The notes below the pieces were generated by a model, which was not told the DNA's origin, ran no database searches, and saw only the letters and a list, made by a program, of their open reading frames with translations. Of a stretch of 64,000 nucleotides of DNA, positions 10,215-19,597 are shown in pieces. Source of the DNA: Brevibacterium sp. UCMA 11754 (lineage in GTDB: Bacteria; Actinomycetota; Actinomycetes; Actinomycetales; Brevibacteriaceae). Position 1 is the stretch's first letter, and each line of letters opens with the position of its first letter. The stretch lies in assembly GCF_021532275.1 (NCBI RefSeq), contig NZ_JACBOT010000010.1, positions 1 to 64,000 on the forward strand, given 5' to 3'. The translations under genes and the position numbers were made by a program.

Positions 10215-10982
10215 GTGATTGAGCTGAAGACACCCGCCGAGATCGACAAGATGGCGGTCACCGGCCGATTCGTCGCGAAGACACTGGCCGAATTGTCTGA
10301 GCTCGCGGAACCGGGCATGAACATCATGCATCTGGAGAAGCGCGCACGAAAGCTCATCGAAGAGGCCGGCGCCGTCTCCTGCTATTGGGACTATGCACCT
10401 TCATTCGGTGAGGGACCCTTCCGAAACGTCATCTGCCTCTCGGTCAACGACGGGGTTCTCCACGGCAAGCCCCATGAATACGTGATGAAGGAAGGCGACC
10501 TTCTGACCTTGGACTTCGCCGTGTCCATCGACGGCTGGGTCGCCGATGCAGCACGGTCCGTCATCGTCGGGAACGGCAGCGAGGAGGATCAGCGCCTCAT
10601 CGACTCAACCTGGTCGGGACTCGAAGCCGGCATCTCCGCCGCACAGCCGGGCAACCGCCTCGGCGATATATCGAAGGCCATCGGCGATGTCGCCGATGAG
10701 CAGCGCATTCCGGTCAACCTCGATTTCGGCGGTCACGGACTGGGCCACACGATGCATGAGGATCCGCACGTGGCCAACCGCGGCAAGGGCGGACGCGGCC
10801 TGGTGCTCAAGCCCGGCCTGACACTGGCGATCGAACCATGGTGGTCGTTCACCTCCAAGAAGCTCTCCGTCGACAAGGATGGCTGGACTCTGCGCTTGGC
10901 CGACGGATCGAACGGCGCGCATTCGGAGAACACGATCGCCATCACCGAGGATGGGCCCAGGATCCTCACCGCGCAGGACTGA
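10215..10982 (+). CDS. map: Methionine aminopeptidase, type I
   Basis: The 255-residue enzyme removes the initiator Met from nascent proteins in the cytosol. All five metal ligands are visible: Asp in LTLDFAV, Asp in ADAARS, His in GLGHTMHE, Glu in AIEPWW and Glu in AHSENTI, with the substrate His in FGGHGLG. The GTG start at 10215 is supported by AAGGAG seven bases upstream. It ends 19 bases before a strong hairpin. It works with peptide deformylase, encoded here at 50404-51069. Confidence 0.95.
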   Translation: MIELKTPAEIDKMAVTGRFVAKTLAELSELAEPGMNIMHLEKRARKLIEEAGAVSCYWDYAPSFGEGPFRNVICLSVNDGVLHGKPHEYVMKEGDLLTLDFAVSIDGWVADAARSVIVGNGSEEDQRLIDSTWSGLEAGISAAQPGNRLGDISKAIGDVADEQRIPVNLDFGGHGLGHTMHEDPHVANRGKGGRGLVLKPGLTLAIEPWWSFTSKKLSVDKDGWTLRLADGSNGAHSENTIAITEDGPRILTAQD

Positions 10983-11001
10983 TATCGACCTGGACACTGC
11001 A

Positions 11002-11039
11002 ATCGGGCTCCCAACGACAGCGATCGTTGGGAGCCCGAT
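11002..11039 (+). terminator. Hairpin terminator after map
   Basis: A perfect 16-bp stem (ATCGGGCTCCCAACGA and its complement) with a six-base loop CAGCGA lies 19 bases after the map stop. There is no T-run, as is common for actinobacterial terminators. Confidence 0.75.
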
Positions 11040-11165
11040 CTCTATAGGAAGGTCGTCTCGTTCACGGGCAGTCAGCGCCGGCACCCGAGACCGGCTCCTG
11101 TGGCCCGGCCGTGGCCTCTGCGTCAACATCCCATCCGTGTCAGTAGGGCGTGCCAAAATTGTCCT

Positions 11166-12518
11166 ATGTCTTTCACCTGCACCGAATGCGGCTATTCGAC
11201 CGTCAAGTGGCTGGGCCGCTGCCCCGAATGCCAGGCCTGGGGCACGCTCGAAGAAAAGGGCGCCGGCAAGTCCTCGGTCAAGACGAAGGTCAAGAAGTCC
11301 AGCGGTGCGAAGTCGATCAATCAGATCGACTCCACACTGGCCCAGGCGAAGACCACCTACGTCAGCGAATTCGACCGCGTCCTCGGCGGTGGCATCGTCC
11401 CCGGAGCCGTCGTTCTCCTCTCTGGTGAGCCCGGTGTAGGCAAGTCGACGCTCCTGCTCGATGTCGCGTCGCGCATTGCGAAATTCGGGGCCAAGGTTCT
11501 CTACGTCACTGGTGAGGAATCGGCTGGGCAGGTGCGGCTGCGGGCCGAGCGCATCAACGCCCTCGAGGACTCCCTGCTGCTGGCGGCGGAGACCGACCTC
11601 GGCGCGGTCCTGGGCATGATCGAGGCAGAAGATCCCGAAATGCTCATCGTCGACTCCATCCAGACCCTCGCCTCCTCCGAGATCGACGGGGTCCCAGGCG
11701 GCGTCACCCAGGTCAGAGAAGTGGCCGCGGCCCTGATCCGGGAGGCGAAGGCCAGGTCCCTGCCGACCGTGCTCGTCGGCCACATCACGAAGGACGGCAC
11801 AATAGCCGGCCCCCGGCTTCTCGAACACCTCGTCGATGTGGTGTGCAACTTCGAAGGGGAACGCCACTCCCGACTGCGTCTTCTGCGAGCCGTGAAGAAC
11901 CGGTTCGGACCGACCGACGATGTCGGCTGCTTCGACATGGAGGAGAACGGCATCAAGAGCCTCGAGGACCCATCCGGCCTCTTCCTCTCCCGCAGCGGCA
12001 GCAATCCTCCAGGGACCTGTCTGACGGTGACGCAGGAAGGCAAACGTCCGCTTCTCGTCGAAGTTCAATCACTGATCACTGAGTCCGCTGGCGGGCAGTC
12101 CCGCCGGTCTGTCTCCGGCGTGGACTCCTCCCGTGTGGCGATGATGCTCGCCGTGCTCAGCCAGAAGATCGGAAACATCAGTCTGGCCAAGTCCGATGTC
12201 TTCACCGCAACTGTCGGGGGCGCGAAATTGGCAGAACCGGCCAGCGACCTGGCGATCTGCCTCTCACTGGCCTCGGCAGCGATCGGAAAGTCGCTGGCCG
12301 CAAAATTCGTGGCTATCGGTGAGATCAGCCTCTCGGGCGAGATTCGCAATGTACCCAACCTGGGGCAGAGGCTCAATGAGGCGTCACGCCTGGGCATCAC
12401 CCATGCGATCGTCGCCCACGGTGCGCTGCGCAACGTCTCCACCCCCCAGGGGATGCGCGTCAAGGAATGTGAACACGTTTCAGAGGCTGTCGAGTTGCTT
12501 TTGGGAGGCAATCGGTAA
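11166..12518 (+). CDS. radA: DNA repair protein RadA/Sms
   Basis: The 450-residue RecA-like branch-migration ATPase acts in recombination. Visible parts are an N-terminal C4 zinc finger (CTECGY and CPECQAW, residues 5-25), Walker A GEPGVGKST (about 92), the RadA-specific KNRFGPTDDVG motif (about 255), and a C-terminal Lon-like domain (from about 290) with GEISLSGEIRNV. The ATG at 11166 is the conserved MSFTC start; no clear ribosome site precedes it, so leaderless or weak initiation is possible. In most actinobacteria disA follows radA; here a VOC gene follows instead. Confidence 0.95.
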   Translation: MSFTCTECGYSTVKWLGRCPECQAWGTLEEKGAGKSSVKTKVKKSSGAKSINQIDSTLAQAKTTYVSEFDRVLGGGIVPGAVVLLSGEPGVGKSTLLLDVASRIAKFGAKVLYVTGEESAGQVRLRAERINALEDSLLLAAETDLGAVLGMIEAEDPEMLIVDSIQTLASSEIDGVPGGVTQVREVAAALIREAKARSLPTVLVGHITKDGTIAGPRLLEHLVDVVCNFEGERHSRLRLLRAVKNRFGPTDDVGCFDMEENGIKSLEDPSGLFLSRSGSNPPGTCLTVTQEGKRPLLVEVQSLITESAGGQSRRSVSGVDSSRVAMMLAVLSQKIGNISLAKSDVFTATVGGAKLAEPASDLAICLSLASAAIGKSLAAKFVAIGEISLSGEIRNVPNLGQRLNEASRLGITHAIVAHGALRNVSTPQGMRVKECEHVSEAVELLLGGNR

Positions 12519-12560
12519 AAATTCCGGGACATCTGCCTGAAAATGGCGCATCCTGGAAGT

Positions 12561-12953
12561 ATGACCACGACAGTCTTTCCCGCAATGAGGACCACAGATG
12601 CGGCCGCCACGACCGCTCTGCTGCTCGCGCTCGGTTTCACCGAGAGGCTCATCGTCAGGGACGAGCCTGATTCCGAGATCGTCGTCCACGCCGAATACGC
12701 ACTGGGCGAGACGGGTGGAATCATGTTCGGCTCCGTCCGCAATGACGGCTCGGCTCTGGACAGCGTCGGCGGGAACTCTATCTACGTCGTCGTCGACACC
12801 GAACGGGAGGTCGACCGACTCTACGAGGAGATCGTCGACATGGGCCATGCGATCGTCCGTCCCGTGGCAACGCAGCCTCACGGCGGTCGGGAATTCGACT
12901 TCCGCGACCATGACGGCAATTCCTGGGGCGTGGGGTCCTACCGCGGAGCCTGA
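12561..12953 (+). CDS. VOC-family (glyoxalase fold) protein
   Basis: The 130-residue protein has a single VOC domain of two beta-alpha-beta-beta-beta units, ending with FDFRDHDGNSWGVGSY, the family's usual closing strand with a metal-site-like Glu/Asp region. The substrate is unknown; such proteins include lyases, dioxygenases and antibiotic-binding proteins. The start at 12561 (MTTTVFPAMR) is preferred over 12543 because family members begin just before the first strand. It stands 42 bases after radA. The giant inverted repeat ends inside this gene at 12911. Confidence 0.7.
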   Translation: MTTTVFPAMRTTDAAATTALLLALGFTERLIVRDEPDSEIVVHAEYALGETGGIMFGSVRNDGSALDSVGGNSIYVVVDTEREVDRLYEEIVDMGHAIVRPVATQPHGGREFDFRDHDGNSWGVGSYRGA

Positions 12954-12980
12954 TCAACAGCCGGCTGGTTCAGCAGAGAT

Positions 12981-13757
12981 CTACTCCTCTGTTGACTTCT
13001 CTTCCGATGGCTTCTCGTCGGGCGCCTCGGACTCCTTTTCCTCCGACTTCTTGTCCTCGGCCTCTTTCTTCTCTTTGGCCTTGGTGGCGGCGTCCTTCTC
13101 CAGTTTGAACTTCGCCGGTTTGCTCTTCTCGTCGCCGAGTTTCACCACGAGCTCGTAATCTCCCGCCTCGAAATTCTTGTTCGTACGATTGCAGTTCTTG
13201 TCGACCTGCACCCGGTTCCATTCGAACTGAGCAGTCTTCTCAGACTCGGGCGCGAACTCGGTCGAGACTTCAGCGTTCTCGTCCTCATCGGCGGCGCAGA
13301 ACTGCGATGACCAGACGACGTCACCGTTCTTCTCGACCAGGAACTCCTGGTCCTTGGTGCCGACCTCGATCAGGCATGTGGCCGTGTGGTTGTTCTCGAT
13401 CACCATTTCGAACTTGGGCTTGGCCTCTTCTTTGAAGGTCTTCTTATCGACCTTGGCTTTGAGTCCGACCTTCTCCTCGGGGCACTTCCCACTTGCGGCC
13501 TTCTCGTCTGGGACTGGTGCTGCCGACGTCGTGCTTGCCGACGGAGTCTCCTCGGCGGCAGGTTCGTCGCTGCTGCCCCTGCCCAGTCCTTTGACGATTC
13601 CGACGACTCCGAGCGCCAATAATGCGACCACCACGACGCTGGCCACCAACAGCGCGTATCGCCGCCGACGGTACACGTGTGCTGGCAGCTTCCCGCTAGA
13701 CTGGCGGGGCTGCCTGGCGCCGTTCTTCGGCTGCGAACCACGATTGGAAGGAGTCAT
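12981..13757 (-). CDS. Membrane-anchored protein, Rv3587c-like
   Basis: The 258-residue protein has a basic cytoplasmic N-terminus (about 35 residues), one membrane helix YALLVASVVVVALLALGVVG, a Ser/Ala/Pro-rich linker, an extracytoplasmic beta-rich domain with four Cys (residues about 89, 125, 151 and 180), and a long Lys/Glu-rich tail. The position, divergent from mutY near radA, matches M. tuberculosis Rv3587c, a conserved membrane protein. Function is unknown. Starts are head to head with mutY, 36 bases apart. Confidence 0.65.
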   Translation of the reverse strand: MTPSNRGSQPKNGARQPRQSSGKLPAHVYRRRRYALLVASVVVVALLALGVVGIVKGLGRGSSDEPAAEETPSASTTSAAPVPDEKAASGKCPEEKVGLKAKVDKKTFKEEAKPKFEMVIENNHTATCLIEVGTKDQEFLVEKNGDVVWSSQFCAADEDENAEVSTEFAPESEKTAQFEWNRVQVDKNCNRTNKNFEAGDYELVVKLGDEKSKPAKFKLEKDAATKAKEKKEAEDKKSEEKESEAPDEKPSEEKSTEE

Positions 13758-13793
13758 CGCTTTGAGCCTAGGCCGAAGCGATTGAGCATCCAA

Positions 13794-14828
13794 ATGACAC
13801 ACCGAACCTCTGCCGAATCGAGATCTTCGCGCCGCGACTCTCCGTTCCCCGCAGTCGCGAACGCGGACATCCACCACGTGCGCGAGACGATCATCACCTG
13901 GTTCGAAACCGCTGCTCGCCCTCTGCCTTGGAGAGATGCAGACACCAGCGCCTGGGCCGTCCTCGTCAGCGAGATCATGTCGCAGCAGACTCCAGTCTCC
14001 AGAGTCGAGCCCCGTTGGCGGGAATGGATGCACAAGTGGCCAACGCCTGCAGATCTGGCACAGGCACCCACCGCCGAAGTGCTCCACAGTTGGGACCGCC
14101 TCGGCTACCCACGGAGGGCATTGCGGCTCCAGGAAGCCGCACGGGTGATCGCCGAGGACCTCGACGGTCACGTGCCGCAGACTGCGCAGGAGCTCGAGCG
14201 TCTCCCCGGCATCGGTTCCTATACCGCAGCGGCTGTGGCCTCATTCGCCCACGGTGAGCGCACCACTGTGCTCGACACAAATGTGCGCCGTGTTCTCATC
14301 CGGCTCTTCGCCGGCCGCGATCGTCCCTCAGCTTCACCGGGTCGCGCAGAGACCGAATGGGCCAGCCAGTTCGTTCCTGAGACGAACCATGAGAAGTGGA
14401 ACGCCGGGGTCATGGAGTTCGGGGCGCTCGTGTGCACGGCCAGGAACCCCCAGTGCGAGACCTGCCCGCTCAGCGACATGTGCGCCTGGCAGAAGGCGGG
14501 AAGGCCAGCCTCGGCGGTGAAGCCGAAGACACAGAAGTGGGCGGGCACGGACCGTCAGCTGCGCGGTGCCATTATGGATGTGCTCAAGTCCGCGCACGAA
14601 CATTCCGACGGCGCCCATTTCGGCTGCGTCTCTTTTGATCTCTTCACCGCATCCATCGCCGAGGTGGATCCCGAGTTGCTCGACTCGCTCCCTACGCACA
14701 CGTCGACGAAGCTTGCGCAGGTACGGGAACTCAGCGCAGATCCGGATCGGATCTCCCGTCTCATCGGCGATCTGATCTCTGATGGTCTGGCAGCTCAGGA
14801 CGGTGAGAGGCTTCGTCTTCCTGGGTGA
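13794..14828 (+). CDS. mutY: A/G-specific adenine glycosylase MutY
   Basis: The 344-residue base-excision enzyme removes A mispaired with 8-oxoG. Visible are the catalytic Glu in SEIMSQQTPV, the helix-hairpin-helix LPGIGSYTAAAVASF, the catalytic Asp in VLDTNVRRV, and the iron-sulfur loop Cys-X6-Cys-X2-Cys-X5-Cys (CTARNPQCETCPLSDMC, residues about 213-229). The C-terminal part lacks a full NUDIX-like 8-oxoG recognition domain, as in other actinobacterial MutY. The start MTHRTS at 13794 is short of alternatives. Synteny with Rv3589 supports the call. Confidence 0.93.
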   Translation: MTHRTSAESRSSRRDSPFPAVANADIHHVRETIITWFETAARPLPWRDADTSAWAVLVSEIMSQQTPVSRVEPRWREWMHKWPTPADLAQAPTAEVLHSWDRLGYPRRALRLQEAARVIAEDLDGHVPQTAQELERLPGIGSYTAAAVASFAHGERTTVLDTNVRRVLIRLFAGRDRPSASPGRAETEWASQFVPETNHEKWNAGVMEFGALVCTARNPQCETCPLSDMCAWQKAGRPASAVKPKTQKWAGTDRQLRGAIMDVLKSAHEHSDGAHFGCVSFDLFTASIAEVDPELLDSLPTHTSTKLAQVRELSADPDRISRLIGDLISDGLAAQDGERLRLPG

Positions 14829-14868
14829 GCGCCGAGGACACAGCAGACCGCGTTGCTAGACTTCGGAC

Positions 14869-15810
14869 ATGTCTGGTCGACGCAATGACGCTTCGGCTGC
14901 TTCGTCAGCCGATCAACGCAACGGGGTGGGACGATTCAGATCAGCAGAGGCGCGCGGACGGTTCTTGGAGCAGCTGAATGCCGTACTCGAGTCGTGGCCC
15001 GAGCGCACCGACTTGTCATTAGAAACCTCTTTCGGCACGACTGCCTGCTCCAGCATCTCCCCTTCTGGCCTGTCTGCCCTCGGTGAGTCGAGCGCGACGC
15101 CGCTGGTTCTCCTTCAGGGCGGCAACAGCACCGTTGCCGGCTGGTCGAAGCTCATCGGACCATGGTCGAGGATGCACCCTGTCATTGCGATCGACACGGT
15201 CTGGGAGGCTGGGCGCAGCGTCCAACTGGCCCCGATGAACGACGGTGAGCTGGTCGCGCAATGGCTTGAAGAGGTCATCGACGCCTTGGGCCTGGAATCG
15301 CTGCACCTGATCGGCTATTCATACGGGGCGTGGGCGGCGCTCAATCAGGCCCTTCATGCCCCCGATCGTCTGGCAACTGTCACTGCTATCGATCCACCGG
15401 GGGCGATCACTGGGATACCGCTGCGCGCTTGGGCTCGACTGATCAGGCTGATGAGAGGCGGCCGAGAAGAAGCACTGGACTTCCTTGCCTGGGTGAGGAA
15501 CGGTGAGCTGCCGCCCCCACCGATGAGGGATCTGCTACTGAGTTCGACGCTGGACTTCGTCAAACGGGGCAGCCCATTGCCGAGAAGGCTGCGAGACGAC
15601 GATTGGGCGGGCATCACGGTCCCGTTGGAGGTCATCATCGCAGGCAGCAGCCAGTTCGTTCCCCGTCGCGCACTGCGCACGCTTCGCCGCCATGCCCCTG
15701 GCATCGATGTCCACGTCCTCGATGGGATCGGTCACGCTGTGCTCTCAGATGCGCCCGAGGATACGGTCTCCATCGTCGAAGAGTTCATCTCGAAAGTCGA
15801 GGAGCAGTGA
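14869..15810 (+). CDS. Alpha/beta hydrolase
   Basis: The 313-residue protein has an alpha/beta hydrolase fold: oxyanion region LLQGGNST, nucleophile elbow GYSYGAW (Ser about residue 147), and catalytic His in DGIGHAVLSD (about 291). The substrate is unknown. It follows mutY on the same strand and is convergent with argA, three bases apart. An alpha/beta hydrolase (Rv3591c) also lies near mutY in M. tuberculosis, so the pairing seems conserved. Confidence 0.75.
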   Translation: MSGRRNDASAASSADQRNGVGRFRSAEARGRFLEQLNAVLESWPERTDLSLETSFGTTACSSISPSGLSALGESSATPLVLLQGGNSTVAGWSKLIGPWSRMHPVIAIDTVWEAGRSVQLAPMNDGELVAQWLEEVIDALGLESLHLIGYSYGAWAALNQALHAPDRLATVTAIDPPGAITGIPLRAWARLIRLMRGGREEALDFLAWVRNGELPPPPMRDLLLSSTLDFVKRGSPLPRRLRDDDWAGITVPLEVIIAGSSQFVPRRALRTLRRHAPGIDVHVLDGIGHAVLSDAPEDTVSIVEEFISKVEEQ

Positions 15811-15813
15811 TCC

Positions 15814-16416
15814 TCACAGGAACTTGATCATCCGGGCGTTGCCCAGGGTATTGGGTTTGACGCGGGCCAGGTCCAGGAACTCTGCCACACCTTCATCGGC
15901 GGAGTGCAGGAGTTCGACGTAGACCTCTGGGGAGACTGGGATGCCCTTGATCGGCTCGAATCCGAGTGCACCGAAGAATCCGGTCTCGAAGGTCAGGCAG
16001 AAGACCCTGTCGACGCCGATCGCCACGGCGTCTGCCAGGAGCTGCCGGATGAGAGCCTTGCCCACTCCACGCCCCCGATAGACCGGCGAGGTGGCAACGG
16101 TGCGCGCCTCCGCAAGGTCTGCCCAGATGATGTGCAGTGCCGCGCATCCGGCCAGCACTTCGGTTCCGTCCGGCTGCGGGTCCACCACCAGCCAGAATTC
16201 CTGCAGGGTCTCGAAGTAGGTGACGGTGTCCTTGGCCAGCAGGATGCGCTCTTCAGCCAGCGGTGCGACCAATGCCTCAATCCCTTTGACGTCGCTCGTC
16301 CGTGCCCTGCGCAGGTAGAGCCCGCCGGGAAGGGAATGGTTGAAGTGGTGGTCTGCGGAGACCTGGTGATGGTCGAAGTCGACTGGGGCGGAGGTCATAT
16401 CTTCATTCAACACCAT
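15814..16416 (-). CDS. argA: N-acetylglutamate synthase, actinobacterial GNAT type
   Basis: The 200-residue GNAT protein performs the first step of arginine synthesis (acetyl-CoA plus glutamate). The acetyl-CoA binding motif is SPVYRGRGVGKALIRQLL. The sequence LTFETGFFGALGF and the ending EFLDLARVKPNTLGNARM match the short actinobacterial ArgA type (Rv2747), which lacks the kinase-like domain of E. coli ArgA. It lies downstream of clpC past a terminator. The start could be internal (MTSAPV, 18 bases in). No other arg genes are in the window. Confidence 0.85.
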   Translation of the reverse strand: MVLNEDMTSAPVDFDHHQVSADHHFNHSLPGGLYLRRARTSDVKGIEALVAPLAEERILLAKDTVTYFETLQEFWLVVDPQPDGTEVLAGCAALHIIWADLAEARTVATSPVYRGRGVGKALIRQLLADAVAIGVDRVFCLTFETGFFGALGFEPIKGIPVSPEVYVELLHSADEGVAEFLDLARVKPNTLGNARMIKFL

Positions 16417-16430
16417 CGGCTGCGAGCATG

Positions 16431-16470
16431 AAAAAAGCCCGGGGACTCAGCTGCTGCTGTGTCCCCGGGC
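16431..16470 (-). terminator. Terminator of clpC
   Basis: Read on the minus strand, a perfect 10-bp GC stem (GCCCGGGGAC with GTCCCCGGGC) and a 14-base loop are followed by six T residues. It lies 24 bases after the clpC stop. Confidence 0.9.
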
Positions 16471-16493
16471 CTCTTCAGCGCACTAGGAGGAGA

Positions 16494-19046
16494 TCAGGAA
16501 GCGGAGCTTCCCGATCCGCTCCCACCGGACGAACCGGCACCAGCGAGTTCTCCACCGGAACCGGAATCATCCGGATCGCTGGCGGCAATGCTCTCGGTCT
16601 CCGCGCCTTCAAACGTGAATTCCGCTTCCTTGCCTTCTCCCTTGACGTCGACCTTGATGGTCTGACCGCTGCCGATCTCCTTGAACAGGATCTTCTCGGA
16701 CAGGTGGTCTTCGATCTCGAGCTGAATCGTCCGACGCAGCGGACGAGCGCCCAAGACCGGATCGTAGCCACGGTCGGCCAACAGACTCTTGGCCGCATCG
16801 CTGACCTCGACCTTCATGCCCTGATCGGCCAGACGGGCGTCCAGACGTGCCAGGAACTGATCGACGATCTGCAGAATCTCTTCCTTGTTCAGCTGAGGGA
16901 AGACGATCGTGTCATCGACACGGTTGAGGAACTCGGGGCGGAAGTGCTGCTTGAGCTCCTCGTTGACCTTCTGCTTCATGCGCTCGTAGTTGTTGTTCGT
17001 GTTGCCCTCAACCTGGAAGCCCAGCTGCAGGCCACTCGAGATGTCTCGAGTACCAAGGTTGGTGGTCATGATGATGATGGTGTTCTTGAAGTCCACCTCA
17101 CGACCCTGCGAGTCGGTCAGACGGCCATCTTCGAGGATCTGCAGCAGCGAGTTGAAGATATCCGAGTGAGCCTTCTCCACCTCGTCGAAGAGGACCACCG
17201 AGAACGGTTTGCGACGGACCTTCTCCGTCAGCTGGCCGCCCTCTTCGTAGCCCACGTAGCCGGGAGGAGAACCGAACAGTCGGGACACGGTGTGCTTCTC
17301 CGAGTACTCCGACATGTCCAGGCTGATGAGCGAATCCTCATCACCGAACAGGAACTCCGACAGAGCCTTCGCCAACTCGGTCTTGCCGACACCGGTGGGG
17401 CCCGCGAAGATGAACGAGCCGGAGGGGCGCTTCGGATCCTTCAGACCCGCACGTGTCCGGCGGATGGCGCGGGAGATCGACTTGACCGCGTCGTTCTGCC
17501 CGATGATGCGCTTGTGCAGCTCGTCTTCCATCCGCAGCAGACGCGAGGACTCTTCCTCGGTGAGCTTGAAGATCGGAATACCGGTGGCTGCCGCCAGCAC
17601 CTCGGCGATCAGCTCCGCGTCGACGACTGCAGAAGTGTCCTTGCCGCTCTTGCGCCAGGCTTCGGTCTGTTCGTCCTTGTCCTGCTGCAGTTTCATCTCT
17701 GCGTCACGCTCAGATGCCGCGAGCTCAAAGTCCTGAGCGTCGATGGCGGCTTCCTTGCGGTGACGGGCCTCGAGGATCTGCTCCTCCAGGTCGCGGATCT
17801 CCTGCGGCACCGACAGACGCGAGATGCGCAGTTTGGCACCTGCTTCGTCGATGAGGTCGATCGCCTTGTCCGGCAGGTACCTGTCGTTGACATAGCGATC
17901 CGACATGTTCACGGCGGCCGAGAGTGCACCTTCCGTGATAGTGACCTTGTGGTGCGCCTCGTACTTGTCGCGAAGACCCTTGAGGATCTCGATCGAATGC
18001 GCCAGCGATGGTTCGGGAACCTGAATCGGCTGGAAGCGACGTTCGAGAGCAGCGTCCTTCTCGATGTGCTTGCGGTACTCGTCGAGAGTTGTCGCACCGA
18101 TCGTCTGCAGCTCGCCTCGCGCCAGCATGGGCTTGAGAATCGAAGCAGCGTCGATGGCACCTTCAGCGGCACCCGCACCCACCAGAGTGTGGATCTCGTC
18201 GATGAAGAGGATGATGTCGCCGCGTGTGCGGATTTCCTTGAGGACCTTCTTCAGGCGTTCTTCGAAGTCACCGCGGTAGCGGGAGCCTGCCACCAGTGAA
18301 CCGAGGTCCAAGGTGTAGAGCTGCTTGTCCTCGAGAATCTCCGGAACTTCGCCGTTGACGATCGCCAAGGCGAGTCCTTCGACCACTGCGGTCTTGCCGA
18401 CACCGGGTTCACCGATGAGGACAGGGTTGTTCTTGGTCCGCCGCGACAGGATCTGCATCACGCGCTGCATCTGCTCGTGCCGGCCGATGACCGGATCGAG
18501 GTTGCCTTCGCGCGCGGCTGCGGTCAGGTTCGTTCCGAACTGGTCGAGGACGAGCGACCCGGATGGTGTTCCCTCCTCGCGTCCACCTGCGGAGACGGGC
18601 TCCTTGCCCTGGTAGCCCGACAGAAGCTTGATGACTTCCTGGCGGACTCGTCCCAGATCGGCACCCAGCTTGACGAGCACCTGTGCGGCAACGCCTTCGC
18701 CCTCGCGGATCAGACCGAGCAGGATGTGCTCGGTTCCGATGTAGCTGTGTCCCAGCTGCAGCGCCTCACGAAGGCTGAGCTCGAGGACCTTCTTGGCACG
18801 CGGGGTGAACGGGATGTGCCCGCTCGGTGCCTGCTGCCCCTGTCCGATGATCTCCTGGACTTGGTCGCGCACCTGCTCGAGGGAGATGTCCATTCCCTCG
18901 AGTGCTTTGGCTGCCAGGCCCTCACCCTCGTGGATCAGGCCGAGCAGGATGTGCTCGGTTCCGATGTAGTTATGTTTGAGTAGTTTGGCTTCTTCCTGGG
19001 CAAGCACTACCACTCGGCGTGCTCGGTCAGTGAACCGCTCGAACAT
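16494..19046 (-). CDS. clpC: ATP-dependent Clp protease ATPase subunit ClpC
   Basis: The 850-residue Hsp100 unfoldase feeds substrates to ClpP. There are two Clp N repeats (residues 1-145, with duplicated [12 protein letters not shown]), a first AAA domain with GEPGVGKT, a coiled-coil/UVR region (about 425-465), a second AAA domain with GPTGVGKT, and a Gly/Ser-rich tail. The ATG at 19046 is chosen because GAGGAG lies seven bases upstream; the frame-open GTG at 19052 would sit on the ribosome site. Monocistronic transcription is likely, given the long upstream gap and its own terminator. No clgR or hspR site was recognised. Confidence 0.97.
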   Translation of the reverse strand: MFERFTDRARRVVVLAQEEAKLLKHNYIGTEHILLGLIHEGEGLAAKALEGMDISLEQVRDQVQEIIGQGQQAPSGHIPFTPRAKKVLELSLREALQLGHSYIGTEHILLGLIREGEGVAAQVLVKLGADLGRVRQEVIKLLSGYQGKEPVSAGGREEGTPSGSLVLDQFGTNLTAAAREGNLDPVIGRHEQMQRVMQILSRRTKNNPVLIGEPGVGKTAVVEGLALAIVNGEVPEILEDKQLYTLDLGSLVAGSRYRGDFEERLKKVLKEIRTRGDIILFIDEIHTLVGAGAAEGAIDAASILKPMLARGELQTIGATTLDEYRKHIEKDAALERRFQPIQVPEPSLAHSIEILKGLRDKYEAHHKVTITEGALSAAVNMSDRYVNDRYLPDKAIDLIDEAGAKLRISRLSVPQEIRDLEEQILEARHRKEAAIDAQDFELAASERDAEMKLQQDKDEQTEAWRKSGKDTSAVVDAELIAEVLAAATGIPIFKLTEEESSRLLRMEDELHKRIIGQNDAVKSISRAIRRTRAGLKDPKRPSGSFIFAGPTGVGKTELAKALSEFLFGDEDSLISLDMSEYSEKHTVSRLFGSPPGYVGYEEGGQLTEKVRRKPFSVVLFDEVEKAHSDIFNSLLQILEDGRLTDSQGREVDFKNTIIIMTTNLGTRDISSGLQLGFQVEGNTNNNYERMKQKVNEELKQHFRPEFLNRVDDTIVFPQLNKEEILQIVDQFLARLDARLADQGMKVEVSDAAKSLLADRGYDPVLGARPLRRTIQLEIEDHLSEKILFKEIGSGQTIKVDVKGEGKEAEFTFEGAETESIAASDPDDSGSGGELAGAGSSGGSGSGSSAS

Positions 19047-19483
19047 ATTCACCCTCCTCGGTCTTGTTATTCTTTAGAGCCTAACGACCATTGGCCACGA
19101 TCTATTGCACGTTTCGCCATCAGCCGAAACCGTTTGGCTGTGGGCGAAATTCGGTGTTCGCCCCTTCGTCGCTCTTCCGCACGACATACTGCCGCCCCGT
19201 CCTGCGCAGACTCCGGTTCTCCGTGTCTCTGAGGTGTGTCGATTCCGTACTTCGCAACGGGAAATCGAGATACTCCATCAATTGCTGCGGACATAGATTA
19301 CCGCGAGTGGGAATTGAGTAAATCGTCTTACTTTACTGTCGGCGATCAAGTGACAACGTGATTACAGTCAGCCGTCATATTCGACAACGGCGCTGGGACG
19401 TCATCCACTCCAACGTCATTCGCGGGGTGGATATTCCGGTGCCGACTCCGGAAGCCCGGCTTGCGAAACTCATCAGCAAAACA
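19047..19483. other. Intergenic region upstream of clpC
   Basis: About 440 bases without a convincing gene. A perfect 7-bp inverted repeat GGGCGAA-N8-TTCGCCC lies at 19142-19163, about 100 bases upstream of clpC, and could be an operator. From 19358 a short + strand frame reads IPVPTPEARLAKLISKTLKD before running into the lsr2 terminator. It resembles the tail of a nucleotidyltransferase-like protein and may be a decayed remnant. Confidence 0.5.
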
Positions 19484-19518
19484 CTGAAGGACCAACGGTT
19501 CAACCGTTGGTCCTTCAG
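19484..19518 (-). terminator. Terminator of lsr2
   Basis: A near-perfect 35-base palindrome with 17-bp arms and a one-base centre (about five unpaired bases in practice) is followed on the minus strand by TGTTTTG. It lies 80 bases after the lsr2 stop. Confidence 0.85.
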
Positions 19519-19597
19519 GAAGCGATTATCGAATCAGTCGCAATCAATCGATTCGCTATAACGCTTCAGTTATCGGCTGTGACTGGATTCAGTGGGA

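Larger units (their letters stand above)
6460..12911. repeat. Right arm of giant inverted repeat (intact copy)
   Basis: This is the good copy of the 6.45 kb palindrome. All its genes read through except the LysR fragment at the centre, which has an apparent extra G close to the fold. The arm ends inside the VOC gene (12911), but that gene and the sequence beyond continue normally. The right arm is therefore true chromosome and the left arm the added piece. Confidence 0.9.

Noticed and set aside
16428-18299. 623-codon + strand frame opposite clpC
   Set aside because: It is antisense to strongly conserved ClpC sequence; no start signal and no recognisable domain.
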